64,000 nucleotides of DNA from Lycium barbarum. Its lineage: Eukaryota > Streptophyta > Magnoliopsida > Solanales > Solanaceae. The notes below the pieces were generated by a model, which worked only from the letters and a program-made list of their open reading frames with translations, was not told the DNA's origin and did not search any database. The stretch lies in the NCBI RefSeq assembly GCF_019175385.1, contig NC_083342.1:120156376-120220375 (forward strand), given 5' to 3'. The translations under genes and the position numbers were made by a program. Below, piece by piece: positions 50,516 to 61,800 of the stretch (its first letter is position 1; each line of letters opens with the position of its first letter).

Positions 50516-52265
50516 GTGAGTATGACTAAGGAATTATCTTGTTTGGGCTTAAAATCTTCTCTGTCTTGTGCTGATAAACTGAATGAATCTTGTGGAGATA
50601 CACTAGTTGTTCTCGGTTGTGATCCTGAAACTGAAACTACTTATGAGTTTGATGTGATGAAAACTAGTGTTGACACTTGTGATGAGAGTCTTAATGCAAA
50701 AGACACAACTTCTGTGGTTGGAAGGAGTAAAAACAAGTTGATTGATTTTAATGTTTTGTCTTTAGAAAGCAATCTTGAACCTTGTGTGTGTGTGAGTAAT
50801 ATTCCATTATTAGTTGATGATTATTCTGGATATGATGGAATTGTTGGCCATAAATGTGATTGTTTGGAATTAGGCACACCACCCATGTTTGATAAGGAAG
50901 AAAGCAATTCATCTTTGAGTCTTTCTAATGTTGAATTTGCGCATGATAATGAAATTGACTTAAATGATGAGTTTGAACATGTGGACTTCAATGATGATGT
51001 GAACTTGGGTGAGACCTTTCTTGTGAAACTATTTTTACTTGGAGATGCTTGTTTGTTTAATGATGAGTTTGAGTTTATTAATACTCTTTCTTGTGATGGA
51101 ATTAACTCCTTGTTGGATAGTTCACTTGATAAAGGACATTGTCTTGGAAAGAAAAGTGTGGGAAGTTGCTTGTAATAAATCTTCTTTGTGTGGTCCAAAT
51201 CGTGATCTTGTGCTTAATAGTATTCATGATTGTGAAAGTGAACTTACTGATGGTGAAGTGACCTTAAATAGCACTTTTCTTTACTATTTGTTTGCGTATG
51301 ATGAGGGTCATGATTGTTTTAGGAGCTTTTGTGATGTGGAGGACTTAAAGTGTGACTTTGAGTGTGCTAGACGTGTAGGAAGTGATCTTGAAGAGGATTG
51401 GGAGAGTAGTGTAGAATTCTTTAATAGTGAAGAAGAATGTGAGGATGAGTTCTCACTAGGAGCAGAATTTGAGTTGAAATCTCTAGTTGTGAATAAGCTT
51501 AAAGCGGAAAAGGAAAGTAGAATGCTGGATGCTAGTTCTAGTGTCTGTTACTTTAATTATTGTGATCCTTACATGGATCACTCATTTGAGATAGGCTATA
51601 CCAAGTTCCTTAGCTTGAAATGTGGAAGTTATGGATTTGAAACCTGGGATAGTAGTCACGATCTTAGAGGTAAAATTCTTCCTTTTGATAAGTTTGATTG
51701 CTTATTTGACTTTTTTGTGAATTCTTGTCAAAGAAAAAGACGAGAGAAGTGTGAGAAATCTGGTCATTACACATGGTTTGATCCCTTTGATGTTTCTAAG
51801 ATCAATGATGACACATATTCTTACCTCATGATTCATGCTTCTCTAGAGTACTCTTGTAGTAATTGGATACATCATTGTCACTCTTGTTTATTGTTACTGT
51901 TCAAGTTACTAGTAGATATGCTTGAAACATATGCTAAGCTTGATGTGTTAACCATTTTAGTTTTTGACCCCGGAATTGATCATAAGGTTTATAACTTGTT
52001 GGAATTGATGACTTTGGGGTGGGCTGGTACATTACTTCGGTATTGGGAGTTGAGTTATTCTACTTGTTTTGTACTTAGACTTGGAAAGAATTTAGTGTAT
52101 TTTAAGGTGAATCAGGTGGAGAGCCATTGGAAAGATCCTCCCTGGATATCATTGTGGTATGCGACCATGACTTGCATACTCCATGAAGATGGTAGGTTTT
52201 CTTGGCTCATGCTTCTTCTTGGGCTTTCCAAATCCATGACGGTAATCTCTATTATCTTTGGGTAG
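50516..52265 (+). pseudogene. Long acidic frame of unknown function in the LTR retrotransposon
   Basis: Two overlapping frames (50516-51175 and 51039-52265, offset by one base) together cover about 580 aa. The offset near 51100-51170 suggests one frameshift in a once continuous frame. The protein is rich in D, E, S and L, with scattered cysteines (CDCLELG, CDFECARR) and no zinc knuckle, reverse transcriptase or integrase motif I can see. The last 130 residues are more hydrophobic (LLLLFKLLVDMLETY and SWLMLLLGLSKS), perhaps membrane-associated. It lies where reverse transcriptase would be in an autonomous element. I do not recognise a family. Confidence 0.6.
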
Positions 52266-52379
52266 TTTTGTAGCACTCTTGTTTTATATCATGATTATTC
52301 ACTCATGTTGCTAATTAACTATTACCCGATTGAGACTTGGAAGCTACACATAGTCATTCTCGTCCATGTTTTGCAGGCA

Positions 52380-52545
52380 TCGAATTTGAGGACAAATTCT
52401 TTTAAAGACGGGAGAATGATGTAGTCCATATAGCCATGATGATGATCCAACTATGACATAATGATGTGGTTGAGGTTGATGCTGCGGTCGAGGTTGATAT
52501 TAATGTTGTAATTTCGAGGACGAAATTCTTCGAAGAAAGGGAGGA
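52380..52545 (+). other. Gypsy-like 3' internal end and polypurine tract
   Basis: Two related copies of the word seen at the 3' end of many plant gypsy polyproteins are present: GAGGACAAATTCTTTTAAAG near 52389 and GAGGACGAAATTCTTCGAAG near 52516. The polypurine tract AAGAAAGGGAGGA (52533-52545) abuts the 3' LTR. Confidence 0.8.
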
Positions 52546-53181
52546 TGATGCAATCCAAATTACCATGGTGACGACTTAAGTGTTCAAGTCGATGAGACCA
52601 AAATTGAAGCTCGAGAGGATGTGGATTGAAGCCCAAGATCTGCCCCACAGAAAGAACAAGTCTAGCAGCCCAAATTAGGACTTCTAGAAGCTCTAGTGTG
52701 AAAATGAGGGGCTGGTCTAATTTGAACGAAGGAAGCTTCCCTTTTTGTGTTTTCTAGGCTTATTAAAGGCTATTTTGACTTTCATAATGTGTAGTGGATT
52801 TCTAGGTTTCTAGGAGTATGCATTTTGTAGTCTTCTATGCACCTAGAAGACTACACTTCCATTTATTTCTTTTGATTAGTATATTTTAATAACCTTATTT
52901 AAAGGTGCTTGTAATTTATTTGAAAGGAACCTATCTTGAAATATATGAATATTGAACTTTTCTCTCTAGTTGAGACTTGTTGTGATTTGGTGGACTCCAA
53001 ATTGTACAACCCCCGTTTGATCATTCAATTTGCAAGAGATTGCTATTCTCTTGAGGATTGTTGCATAAGATAGGTGCCTTTGATCCTTTTGGAAGGTAAC
53101 TAGGACTAGTTCTTCTAGTTATTGTTCAATTATTTATCAATTGTGTCTTCTTTTCTATCTTGTCTTTATTTTCTTGCATCA
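52546..53181 (+). repeat. 3' LTR
   Basis: 636 bp, TGATGCAATCC...TTGCATCA, directly followed by the target duplication CATTC and the resumed LINE frame. Confidence 0.95.
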
Positions 53182-54337
53182 CATTCAAAGTTGCAACAAC
53201 TATCGAGGTATCAAGCTACTAAGTCACACTATGAAAATGTGGGAAAGGGTGGTGGAGATGAGGATGAGGAGAGGCATGTTCATTTTAGAGAATCAGTTCG
53301 GATTCATGCCGGGGCGCTTGACTACAGAAGCCATTCATCTTGTGAGGAGACTGGTGGAGCAGTATAGGGAGAGGAAGAGAGACTTACACATTGTTTTCAT
53401 CGACCTAGAAAAGGCTTACGATAAAGTGTCAAAAGAGGTTTTATGGAGATGCTTGGAGGTTAGAGGTGTACCTGTGGCGTACATTAGAGCGATCAAGGAC
53501 ATGTATGAGGGAGCCAAGACCAGGGTTAGAACAGTAGGAGGAGACTCGGAACACTTCCCAGTGGAGATGGGGTTGCATCAGGGATCAGCTCTTAGCCATT
53601 TTTTATTTGCCATGGTGATGGATGGTTTGACGCGGCAAATTCAGGGTGAGGTGCCATGGTGCATGCTATTCGCGGATAACATAGTCCTGATTGACGAGAC
53701 TCGCAACGGAGTGAATGCTAAGCTGGAGGTTTGGAGACAAACTCTGGAGTCTAAAGGGTTCAAGTTGAGTAGGACCAAGACAGAGTACATGAAGTGTAAG
53801 TTTAGTGACGAGACGCATGAGGCTGGCGTGGAAGTGAGGTTGGGTACCCAGGCCATCCAAAAGAAAGGAAGCTTTAAGTATCTTGGGTCTATTTTACAAA
53901 GAGATGGGGCTATTGACGATGATGTCACGCATTGTATTGGTGTAGGGTGGACGAAATGGAGGCTCGCTTCAGGAGTGCTGTGTGATAAGAAGGTGCCACC
54001 AAAGCTTAAAGGCAAGTTCTACAAAGTGGTAGTGAGACTGACTTTGTTATATGGGGCGGAGTGCTGGGCAAACAAGAACTCACACGTCCAGAAGATGAAA
54101 GTTGCGGAAATGAGAATGTTGCGATGGGTGTATGGGCACACCAGGCGAGATAGGATTAAGAATAAAGATATCCGAGATAAGGTGGGAGTGGCATCAGTGG
54201 AGGACAAGATGCGAGAAGCGCGGTTGAGATGGTTTGGGCATGTGAAGAGGAGAGACACAGATGCCCCAGTGCGGAGGTGTGAAAGGTTGGCTATGGACGG
54301 TTTCAGAAGAGGTAGAGGTAGGCTGAAGAAGTATTGA
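53182..54337 (+). pseudogene. LINE ORF, 3' part: reverse transcriptase, catalytic residue lost
   Basis: The frame continues the interrupted RT at NYRGIKL and runs open to a TGA at 54335. Seen in order: [33 protein letters not shown] (usual form SP after SAL), [11 protein letters not shown], then the C-terminal [22 protein letters not shown] and APVRRCE blocks typical of RTE LINEs. The second aspartate of the FADD catalytic pair is asparagine (codon AAC at about 53677), which should abolish activity. The 3' UTR tail follows to 54781. Confidence 0.93.
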
Positions 54338-54883
54338 GGAGAGGTGCTTAGACAGGACATGGCGCAGTTCTAGCTTACCGAGAACATGACCTTATATAAG
54401 AGGCTATGGAGGACTCAGATTAGGGTAGAAGGCTAGTATCCCGTCGTACTAGTAGTCGCGGTTTTGATCTTCATTTTCTTGTCCTTTGATTCGTGCAACT
54501 ATATATTAGTCCGTGTACCACGATTATCGTATTTATCTGTGGTAGCCACTGTTTCTGTTTTTCCATACTGTTTTATCATGGCTTTTTCGCTTTCGTTAGT
54601 TTCATTTTCGTATTGCTTTGAATTGTTCCTGCTTATCTGACCTTTTCTCATCATATTTTCTCTTGAGCCGAGGGTATTCTAGAAACAACCTCTCTATCTT
54701 CCGAGATGGAGGTAAGGTCTGCGTACATTTTACTCTCCCCGGACCCCACATTGTGGGATTTCACTGGGTATGTTGTTGTTGTATTTTCTTTAGGAAGACA
54801 AGTTCCTAAAAAATGGAAAAAATGACTTCCCTAATAAAACTAGGGAAAACAAGTCTATAAGTGTATTTCACCAACCACCCATC

Positions 54884-55440
54884 CCACCCCCTAACCACTC
54901 CCACCACCCTACCCTTTCCCCCACCCACCCCAACCCCATGCCTACCTCACCCCTGCCCCGCCCCACCCCCTAAAAAAAAAATTGTTTTGAAAAATAAAGT
55001 TTTGATTTTTTTTTTTTTGGTTTTTTGCACCACCCCACCCCATGCCTACCCCACCCACCCACCTCTGCTCCTACCCCACCGCCTTCCAAAAAAAATTAAT
55101 TTTGTTTTGAAAAAAAGTTTTGATTTTTATTTTGGTTTTTTGCACCACCCCCCTCCCAAAAAAATTTAATTTTGTTTTGAAAAAAAAGTTTTGATTTTTT
55201 TTTTTTTTTGGTTTTTTGCCCCACCCCACCCCCCTTTCCCGACACCCACCACCCCCTCAAAAAAAATTGAGGGTGGGGGGTGGGTGGTTGTGGGGGTTGG
55301 TATGGTATGGTATGGGTCCACACTGGGGGGAGGGGATGTGGTGGTTTAGAAAATTCAAAAAAAAAATTAAATACTTAAAAAAAAAGTTGAGGGTGGGGGT
55401 TGGGGTTGGGGTGGAGTTGTGGGGCTTGGGTGGGTATTTT
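54884..55440. repeat. C-rich then G-rich strand-asymmetric repeat block
   Basis: The left half (54884-55255) is CCACCC/CCCCAC-rich on the + strand with a repeated unit GTTTTGAAAAA-AGTTTTGATTTTT-GGTTTTTTGC-CACC near 54980, 55105 and 55175; the right half (55268-55435) is GGGTGGGG/GGTTGGGG-rich, making the block a large imperfect inverted repeat. It forms the core of the outer MITE. The G-rich half has many GGG runs. Confidence 0.75.
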
Positions 55441-55689
55441 CCTGAAAATGTTTCTACCAACCAAACAAATATGAGAAAATAAGTAAGAAATTCACTTATT
55501 TTTCGCTAACCAAACAAATATGAAAAAATAAATAAGAAATTCACTTATTTTTCAAAAAAATATTTTTCTTGGAAAACATTTTCCTTCATACCGAACACAC
55601 CCTAAATCATGGACAGTTGATCATTTGTACGTGGCGATAAAAAAAGGAAAGAGCCATGAATCCGTGGGCATTTCATTACCTCCTTTAAC

Positions 55690-55900
55690 AACCGCAAAAC
55701 TGGGCCTTAAACCGCATAAAGGCCACAGGCCCAAACTAAATAAGCTCCAATCTCTCTCTCACCCATCCACATTTCGGTTTTCTGTCTCTCTCATTGGGCT
55801 GACAGGGTTTGTACCGTAATATCCACAATCCTCACTCAATTCGCTGCATTTTTCTTAGAGAAAATTCATCGCTATTTATTCTTGTCCATTCTCAAGTCGT
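55690..55900 (+). promoter_or_regulatory. Proximal promoter of the PWWP gene with TGGGCY motifs
   Basis: Site II-like TGGGCC at 55701-55706, its inverse GGCCCA at 55728-55733 and TGGGCT at 55795-55800 lie 100-225 bp before the start codon. Such motifs are common in promoters of constitutively expressed and proliferation-linked plant genes. A CT-rich initiator-like stretch (TCTCTCTCTC) at about 55751-55760 and 55784-55792 follows. No TATA box is obvious. Confidence 0.5.
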
Positions 55901-55930
55901 ATGGAATCGGAGTTTAGCTCCATGAAATGA
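55901..55930 (+). promoter_or_regulatory. Upstream ORF overlapping the PWWP start codon
   Basis: ATG at 55901 opens a nine-codon frame ending TGA at 55928-55930. The main ATG at 55927 overlaps this stop as ATGA. Ribosomes finishing the uORF would sit exactly on the main start; a second in-frame ATG follows at 55939. Confidence 0.6.
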
Positions 55931-58827
55931 TTTCTGTTATGAGCAACGGATTCGAGCCAAATCGAAGAAACAACGATTCACTAGAGAAAGGCACCAAACT
56001 TAGGGTTTCCAGTAGCAGCACCCCCACAGATGGTCCTGAAGAACCTAGGGTTTCTATGGACGTAAATAATTCTAGGGTTTCAAATTCCCAAACTGACGAT
56101 TCTTCTAGGGTTTTGAATTTGGAAAACGAGGGAAATGAAATTAGGGTTAGGGAAGTGAAAGACGAAGAAGATGTGAATTCGGAAAAGTCGGGTCGGGTTA
56201 AAGGGAAGAACAAGACAGCATTGGGTTCTAGTAAAACTGCAGTGAAGAAAGGGAAATCGGAGCCCGTTGTTTCGCAGTATGATTTGATGCTGTCCAAGTT
56301 TGATGAATATGCAGGAAATGTGAAATCTTGGTCAGTTGGGTTTGGTTTTGAAATGGGTGATATGGTTTGGGGAAAAGTGAAATCACATCCATGGTGGCCA
56401 GGCCATATATTTAGTGAGGCTTTTGCTACCCCTTCGGTTCGTAGGAGTAAAAGGGAAGGTCACATTTTGGTGGCTTTCTATGGTGATAGTAGTTATGGTT
56501 GGTTTGATCCTGATGAGCTTGTACATTTCGAGCCGACCTTTGATGAGAAGTCTGTGCAGACTAATGTGAAGACTTTTATAAAGGCAGTCGAGGAAGGAGT
56601 TGATGAAGTGGGTCGTAGGAGTGCTTTAGGTTTGGTTTGTCATTGTAGGAAGAGATATAGATTGCGTGCTGCGTCGGTTAATGGTTTTTTTGCTGTGGAT
56701 TTTAGTGAGCTTGAGATGAATTGTACTTACTCTGCTAGTCAGATTAAGAAGGCTAGGGAAAAGTTTCAACCGAAAGAGACTCTTGATTTTGTGAGGAAGT
56801 TGGCGTTGAAGCCGAGGAGTAAAGTTCACGAAGATCTTAGCTTTGTTAAGAAAAAGGCGACGGCTTTGGCGTATAGGAAGGCGGTGTTTGAGGAGGAGGA
56901 TCCTACTTATGCGGAAGCGTTTGGTGTTATTCCTTCTAAACAGGCACAAGAAGTGGCTCAGAGACTGCCTTCTTCAAGAGGTACTATTTTTCCTCTCTTT
57001 GTTTATTCAATGCACTCCCTTTTACCCTATTAGTCTGTACTTAATTTTTGGAGTATTCTGTAGCTCATAATTTGCTTTGGAACACCTAGAACACTAAAGC
57101 TGAAGAGATTGCAATGTTTTAGCCTCTTTGTTTCAAGTTACTTGGATGGAAACTACTATTTTGGATTGTGTAACTAGGTATTGGTACTGATGTCTGTGAA
57201 AGGCCATCAACCGTGGCGCATTACTGCTCTGGTGAAGATTGGAAGTTTAGTGTGATGAAGAAGGGAGTAGATGAGGGGAAGCTAACTTTTTCCCCATACA
57301 TCCACACTACTCTTCTAGGCACACCCAAAAGATTTTGGAATGTTAAAACAAGGTGGCCAAAGTACCAATATCTCAACCAAGCTTGAAATGTCACCATTGC
57401 GCAAAACAGTCTTAACCTAAAGATTCAACCCAATGGTTTATCTATATCTTAATAGCTTCCTGGCGGAAGAAGCCACATCAGATGTAGTTACTCCCATTCA
57501 TAGGATAGAGCTGGTACTAGGCTACTTGCAGTTACTAGATATGTCTTGTAGAGTTGAGGCATTCTTTTCTTTCCATATGGATGTATTATATAATCACAAT
57601 TCACGCGTATATATATATTTTACTTGTATTAAATTTTTTATGCCAATCCTGCACATATCCCTTTTTGAAAGTATATTTGTTATTCTGTACAAATAAAGCT
57701 GTTAAAAGGATTATGTGGGGGCATATTTACTACCCTTGGGAACTAATGTGAAGGTGCTGAAATCAGACTAACGTTTAATTAACATCCGGAAGAGGCGCAA
57801 GTAGCCCACATGGAGCATAAAATAAGAGGTCCTTTGAGATGGTTTTGTCATGTTTGTATAAAATCATGGTAAGTGGAGGTGTTTTTTAATGAGGTAGGCC
57901 GTATGAGCTGTCTCGAAAGACCTATAATCTCTTGGAATCCTTGCAGATATGGCCAAATGAAATGTACAATGGAAAAGAATATGTATTGGCGATATGTATT
58001 AGCTGAGACTAAGGTTTAATCATGTTGGTACGTTTCTTTAGGTTCAACGTTCTACCAGGAGTTTTAGTTTAAAAAAAAAAGGAAATATTCTACAGGGAGT
58101 TTTATAATCTGGTTATAGATTTGTATGCTCGAAATAAGTATAGAGAATTTCTGTTGCTGATGAAATCAATTTATTCTTTTTTGACATTGCACTAAGAGGG
58201 GCACTTAAATGGAGCGATATGGACGATGAGGATTCATATAGTAGATTTCAATTTGCTTTGGTGGAGGCTTAGATTTTTTTTGTTGTTGTAACCAAGACTG
58301 ATTTTGATTTTTGTTTAACCTTTCTCCAATTGTTGTTCCAGTAGAAGTGATAATATGCATATTCAACCCATAATTTTGAATTTATTTTGCTGACATGAAT
58401 CTGATATTTATTATTGTTATTATGTATATGCTTGGCTTCTTTTTTACTTTTATTTTACTTCGTACGATGAGGTCATGAAATGAACTTAAATGAAGAAGTG
58501 GGGATGCATGCATATAGCTGACGCCAACTTGTTTGTGACTGAGGTGTAGTTGTTGTTGTTTGCTGACATGAATCTACAAGAAGTTTTGATGTCACTTCTA
58601 GACTGTTTACAGTTACAAAAACATCTGCTGGTCCGTTGTATTTTAGTATGCATTTGTCCCCAACCCACAGACACATGCATATAGCTGACGCCAACTTGTT
58701 TGGGACCGAGGCATAGTTGTTGTTTGCTGACATGAATCTACTAGAAGTTTCGATGTCACTTCTAGACAGTTTACAGTTACAAAAACATGTGCTGGTCCGT
58801 TGTATTCTAGTATGCATTTGTCCACCG

Positions 58828-58870
<43 letters not shown>

Positions 58871-61800
58871 ACCCACAAAACCCCACCCCCACCCAACACA
58901 CACACCTCTCCACATTTTCTGTAATGCAATGAAGGAAAATGAGGGGTAAGCTTGCTTCCTTATTTGAAGTTCTCATTAGCTTACATCTTCATCTTTCTTC
59001 ATTTCATTTTGACTTCCGTCTATTGTTGAAAGGATTTCGTCAACAACAACAACATACCCAGTGTGGGGTTATGGAAAGGATTTCGTCCTAGATATATTTT
59101 CCCCAGATCAGCGTCCCCGCACTATTAAACAAAACAAAGAAAAGCAACAGTAGCTTGTGGTAAGAAGAATGAGAATTGTACTAAAAACACTGAGAAAGAT
59201 GGTCAATTATTGAAGCAATGTTGCAGTATTGAATATAGTTCATCAAGTTTGTGATGTTAAAATAAAAAGGCTAAACTTTCGGTGAGACCATACAGTTAAT
59301 TTTTTTGTGTGGTAAATAGGAGAAAGTAGAAAGAGGAACGAAATGAAGAAAACGAAAGAAAAGTAGAACTTTTCTAATTGGGTGTGCCAAATAGGATTTA
59401 GTGGTTAAAGATCTATATTTTCCAGATATTGTATCTAATTGCACTTGTTGCAGCTACGGGGTTGTTTTTGGATTTCAGTTTTCGCCCTGCAGACACAAGC
59501 CCAAATTTAGAACTGGCTTTATGCATTCGTGATAGTTAAAAATTTAATGTAGATAAAACCGTGTAAAAAGCAACTAATCCGGACTGAGGATATGAGTCGG
59601 TGTACCAACAAGAGATGCAGTCTTCCATTCTCAGGAAACAATTGTGACATGAAAGTGTTGGAATAAATTGCAAAGAAGTAATATGGGATGAGATTTTGAC
59701 GATGATAGTATTGTGTGGTACGTTGTATGAAGTATGAAAGGAATTTTCGCTGAGTTGAATGTTACAAAACGTAAACAATATCTTCTTCAGAACATGCTAG
59801 AATATGGCTTTGAAGGGTTGCTATCTTCATTTGCTGGAACTTGCAAGTGAAGCTGGATCTATGTTAGAGCTCCTAGAATTGCTATAGATTTAGATAGGGC
59901 TAATTTGTCTTACACTTTTGGCATAATGTACATAATTCCAGCACATTCATAGTGTTATTTACGACTAAAAACTTACCTTTAAAAAAAATAGAAGGGTTGT
60001 CTAGTTGTAAATGTTGTATCGAGTTGGGCAAGTGGGTTTTGGGGTGGATGTAACTAGCAAGTGGCCAAATAAAAATTGTAACCCCTGCCTTTCTTGTGTT
60101 GAGTTGGGCATATAAAATATGATGGTATGTGTGCAAACCGCTTACTTGTCTTTTTCGTCCTTGTTTTTATGTGGTTAAACCCCAGATGTCAAAGGAGATT
60201 CTTGTCTCTGCGTGGCTGGTAAAGTCATCTACTTCACATATGGACAAAAGATTGCATTTATTTTTGTTGGCTTCCATCTTCATATTGGTTATGTAATTCA
60301 GAGTCCGAGTCTTTAACTTGTCTGTAGTTTTATTTTTCTAATGTTAGCTTGAAGCTCTTGGTTTCTTTTCTACTTGCTTTTGAATCGTTTTGTACCTTTA
60401 CCTTAAAATAAGTGTTTGTTCATTTCTAGTGAAAATGAAGTTCTCAACTAGTGATTAGATTTTGCTGACTTGTGTCTTACGAAGTTCTCAACTAGTGATT
60501 AGATTTTGCTGATTTGTGTCTTCTGTGCTTTTGCAATTTTGCAGCTCCTTTGAGTGGCAGATTGGTGTTTGCAGATACTGTGGGTAAGGGAAAGGGTTCT
60601 GCAAAATCTAATAAAACGAAGGACCAAGAACAATCAAAAATTAAAAAGAAGGACGAAGTTGAGAAAGAAAAGTATCTGTTTAAACGCAGAGATGAGCCTG
60701 TTAACCTGAAAGTCCACCAAGTTGGTCCAGCACAAGCAGGTTCTTCTGACCAGCCTGTTCATCTAGACGGTTCGTCCTTAGCAGGAAAAGATGTATCTCC
60801 TAGTGCTGCTGATCACCTGCCTAATGCGTCTGGTTCCACCTTGATTGAGAGTTTTAAGCAGCCATCAAGTCAGCCAGCTAATGTGGAAGAACTGCATGTA
60901 GAGAGACAAGCTGAAGATGGTGGTACTGATATTGTGGGGCCTTCAGTGCCTGCTGAGGCAAGGCAACATGCTGGGGGTTCTCAAGTAAACAAGAAGAGTG
61001 GGTCAGATAAGGTCAAGGTTCGTAAACGTTCTGGTGGAGAAGTGAGTGGTGGAAGTAGTCCGTCAACCGAGAGGAAGAAAAAGAAGAAGAAGGTGGCGTC
61101 GGGCTTGAATGCTAACTCTAATCATGGGGATGGACAAGCAGCTGTTTCTTCAGATAATTCGGTAATGGAGAGAGTTGCAAGTGAGTCTGTCCAAGTTCCT
61201 TCAGCTTGTAGGGAAGAACTTCAAATGGATGTTCAGCAAAAGGGTAATCCTGCAGACAGTTCTGTGCCTGACCGTGTGGGAACAGAAGATAAGGTTGGGA
61301 ATAGAAGCAGTGATATTGAGCTTCCTCAAGTACTAAGTGATTTGCATGCGATTGCTCTTGATCCCTTCTATGGTGCAGAGAGCAGAAATATAAATACAAT
61401 ACGAGAACTGTTTCTGAAATTCCGGTCCCTTGTCTATCAAAAAAGCTTGGCCTTGTCTGCTGCCGTTGAGAGTGAGTCAAGTACCCCTGTCAGCAAATCA
61501 CCTGTTGCTGCCCCTATGTCAGAAGCTGGCCCCAGCAGCAGTGTGAAACAAGCATCAAATCTGAAGCCACAAAAGAATCCTCCCAGGCCAGATGATCCTA
61601 CCAAAGGGCGAAAGCGGGGTCCTTCAGATAGGCAAGAGGAAATGGCTGTCAAGAAGAAGAAGAAGATCAATGATTTGAGAGCATTGGCAGCACAGAAGAA
61701 GGCTTCGGGGAAGACTTCAGAAGTTCAACCAGGTGAAAGCAAGGAAATACCTGCGAAAAAACTGGCTTCAACACCTGTGAAACCATCTAAGCCAGATAGT

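Larger units (their letters stand above)
42650..53181 (+). mobile_element. Non-autonomous LTR retrotransposon (gypsy-derived), 10.5 kb with nested solo LTR
   Basis: Two 636-bp LTRs (42650-43285, 52546-53181) begin TGATGCAATCC and end GCATC(C/A); CATTC is duplicated on each side (42645-42649, 53182-53186). The primer-binding site and polypurine tract lie where expected. No gag, reverse transcriptase, RNase H or integrase is recognisable; the interior encodes a degenerate retropepsin-like segment and a long acidic frame of unknown function. Without the nested solo LTR the element is about 5.7 kb. By hand I count about 21 substitutions between the LTRs (roughly 3%), so the insertion is fairly recent. 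It was presumably mobilised by enzymes from an autonomous relative. Confidence 0.92.
40996..54781 (+). mobile_element. RTE-clade LINE, interrupted by an LTR retrotransposon
   Basis: A perfect 15-bp target duplication TATTTTCTTTAGGAA lies at 40981-40995 and 54782-54796. The LINE itself is about 3.25 kb once the insertion (42650-53186) is removed. It begins with a short duplication of AACGTCTAGATTGAGAGTAG (40994 and 41036), encodes an apurinic endonuclease and a reverse transcriptase, and ends with the family tail GAGCCGAGGG...GGGTATGTTGTTGTTG. It has frameshifts, so it is inactive. Confidence 0.95.
40947..55603. mobile_element. Outer foldback MITE, split by the nested retroelements
   Basis: The right end reads GGAAAACATTTTCCTTCATA followed by CCGAACACACC; its reverse complement begins GGTGTGTTCGGTATGAAGG. 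The left piece, 40947-40995, reads GGGCCCATGTTCGTTTGGTC, then GAAAAATATTTTC, and is cut by the LINE target duplication. After removal of 40996-54796 the two pieces form one element of about 860 bp with inverted ends and a C-rich/G-rich core. Exact ends and its own target duplication are uncertain. Confidence 0.5.

Noticed and set aside
55096..55460. Pro/Gly-rich frames in the C/G-rich block
   Set aside because: Translation of simple CCACCC/GGGTGG repeats.
58473..58976. 167-aa antisense frame with poly-Gly
   Set aside because: Created by the duplicated repeat and the C run in an intron; not a protein gene.
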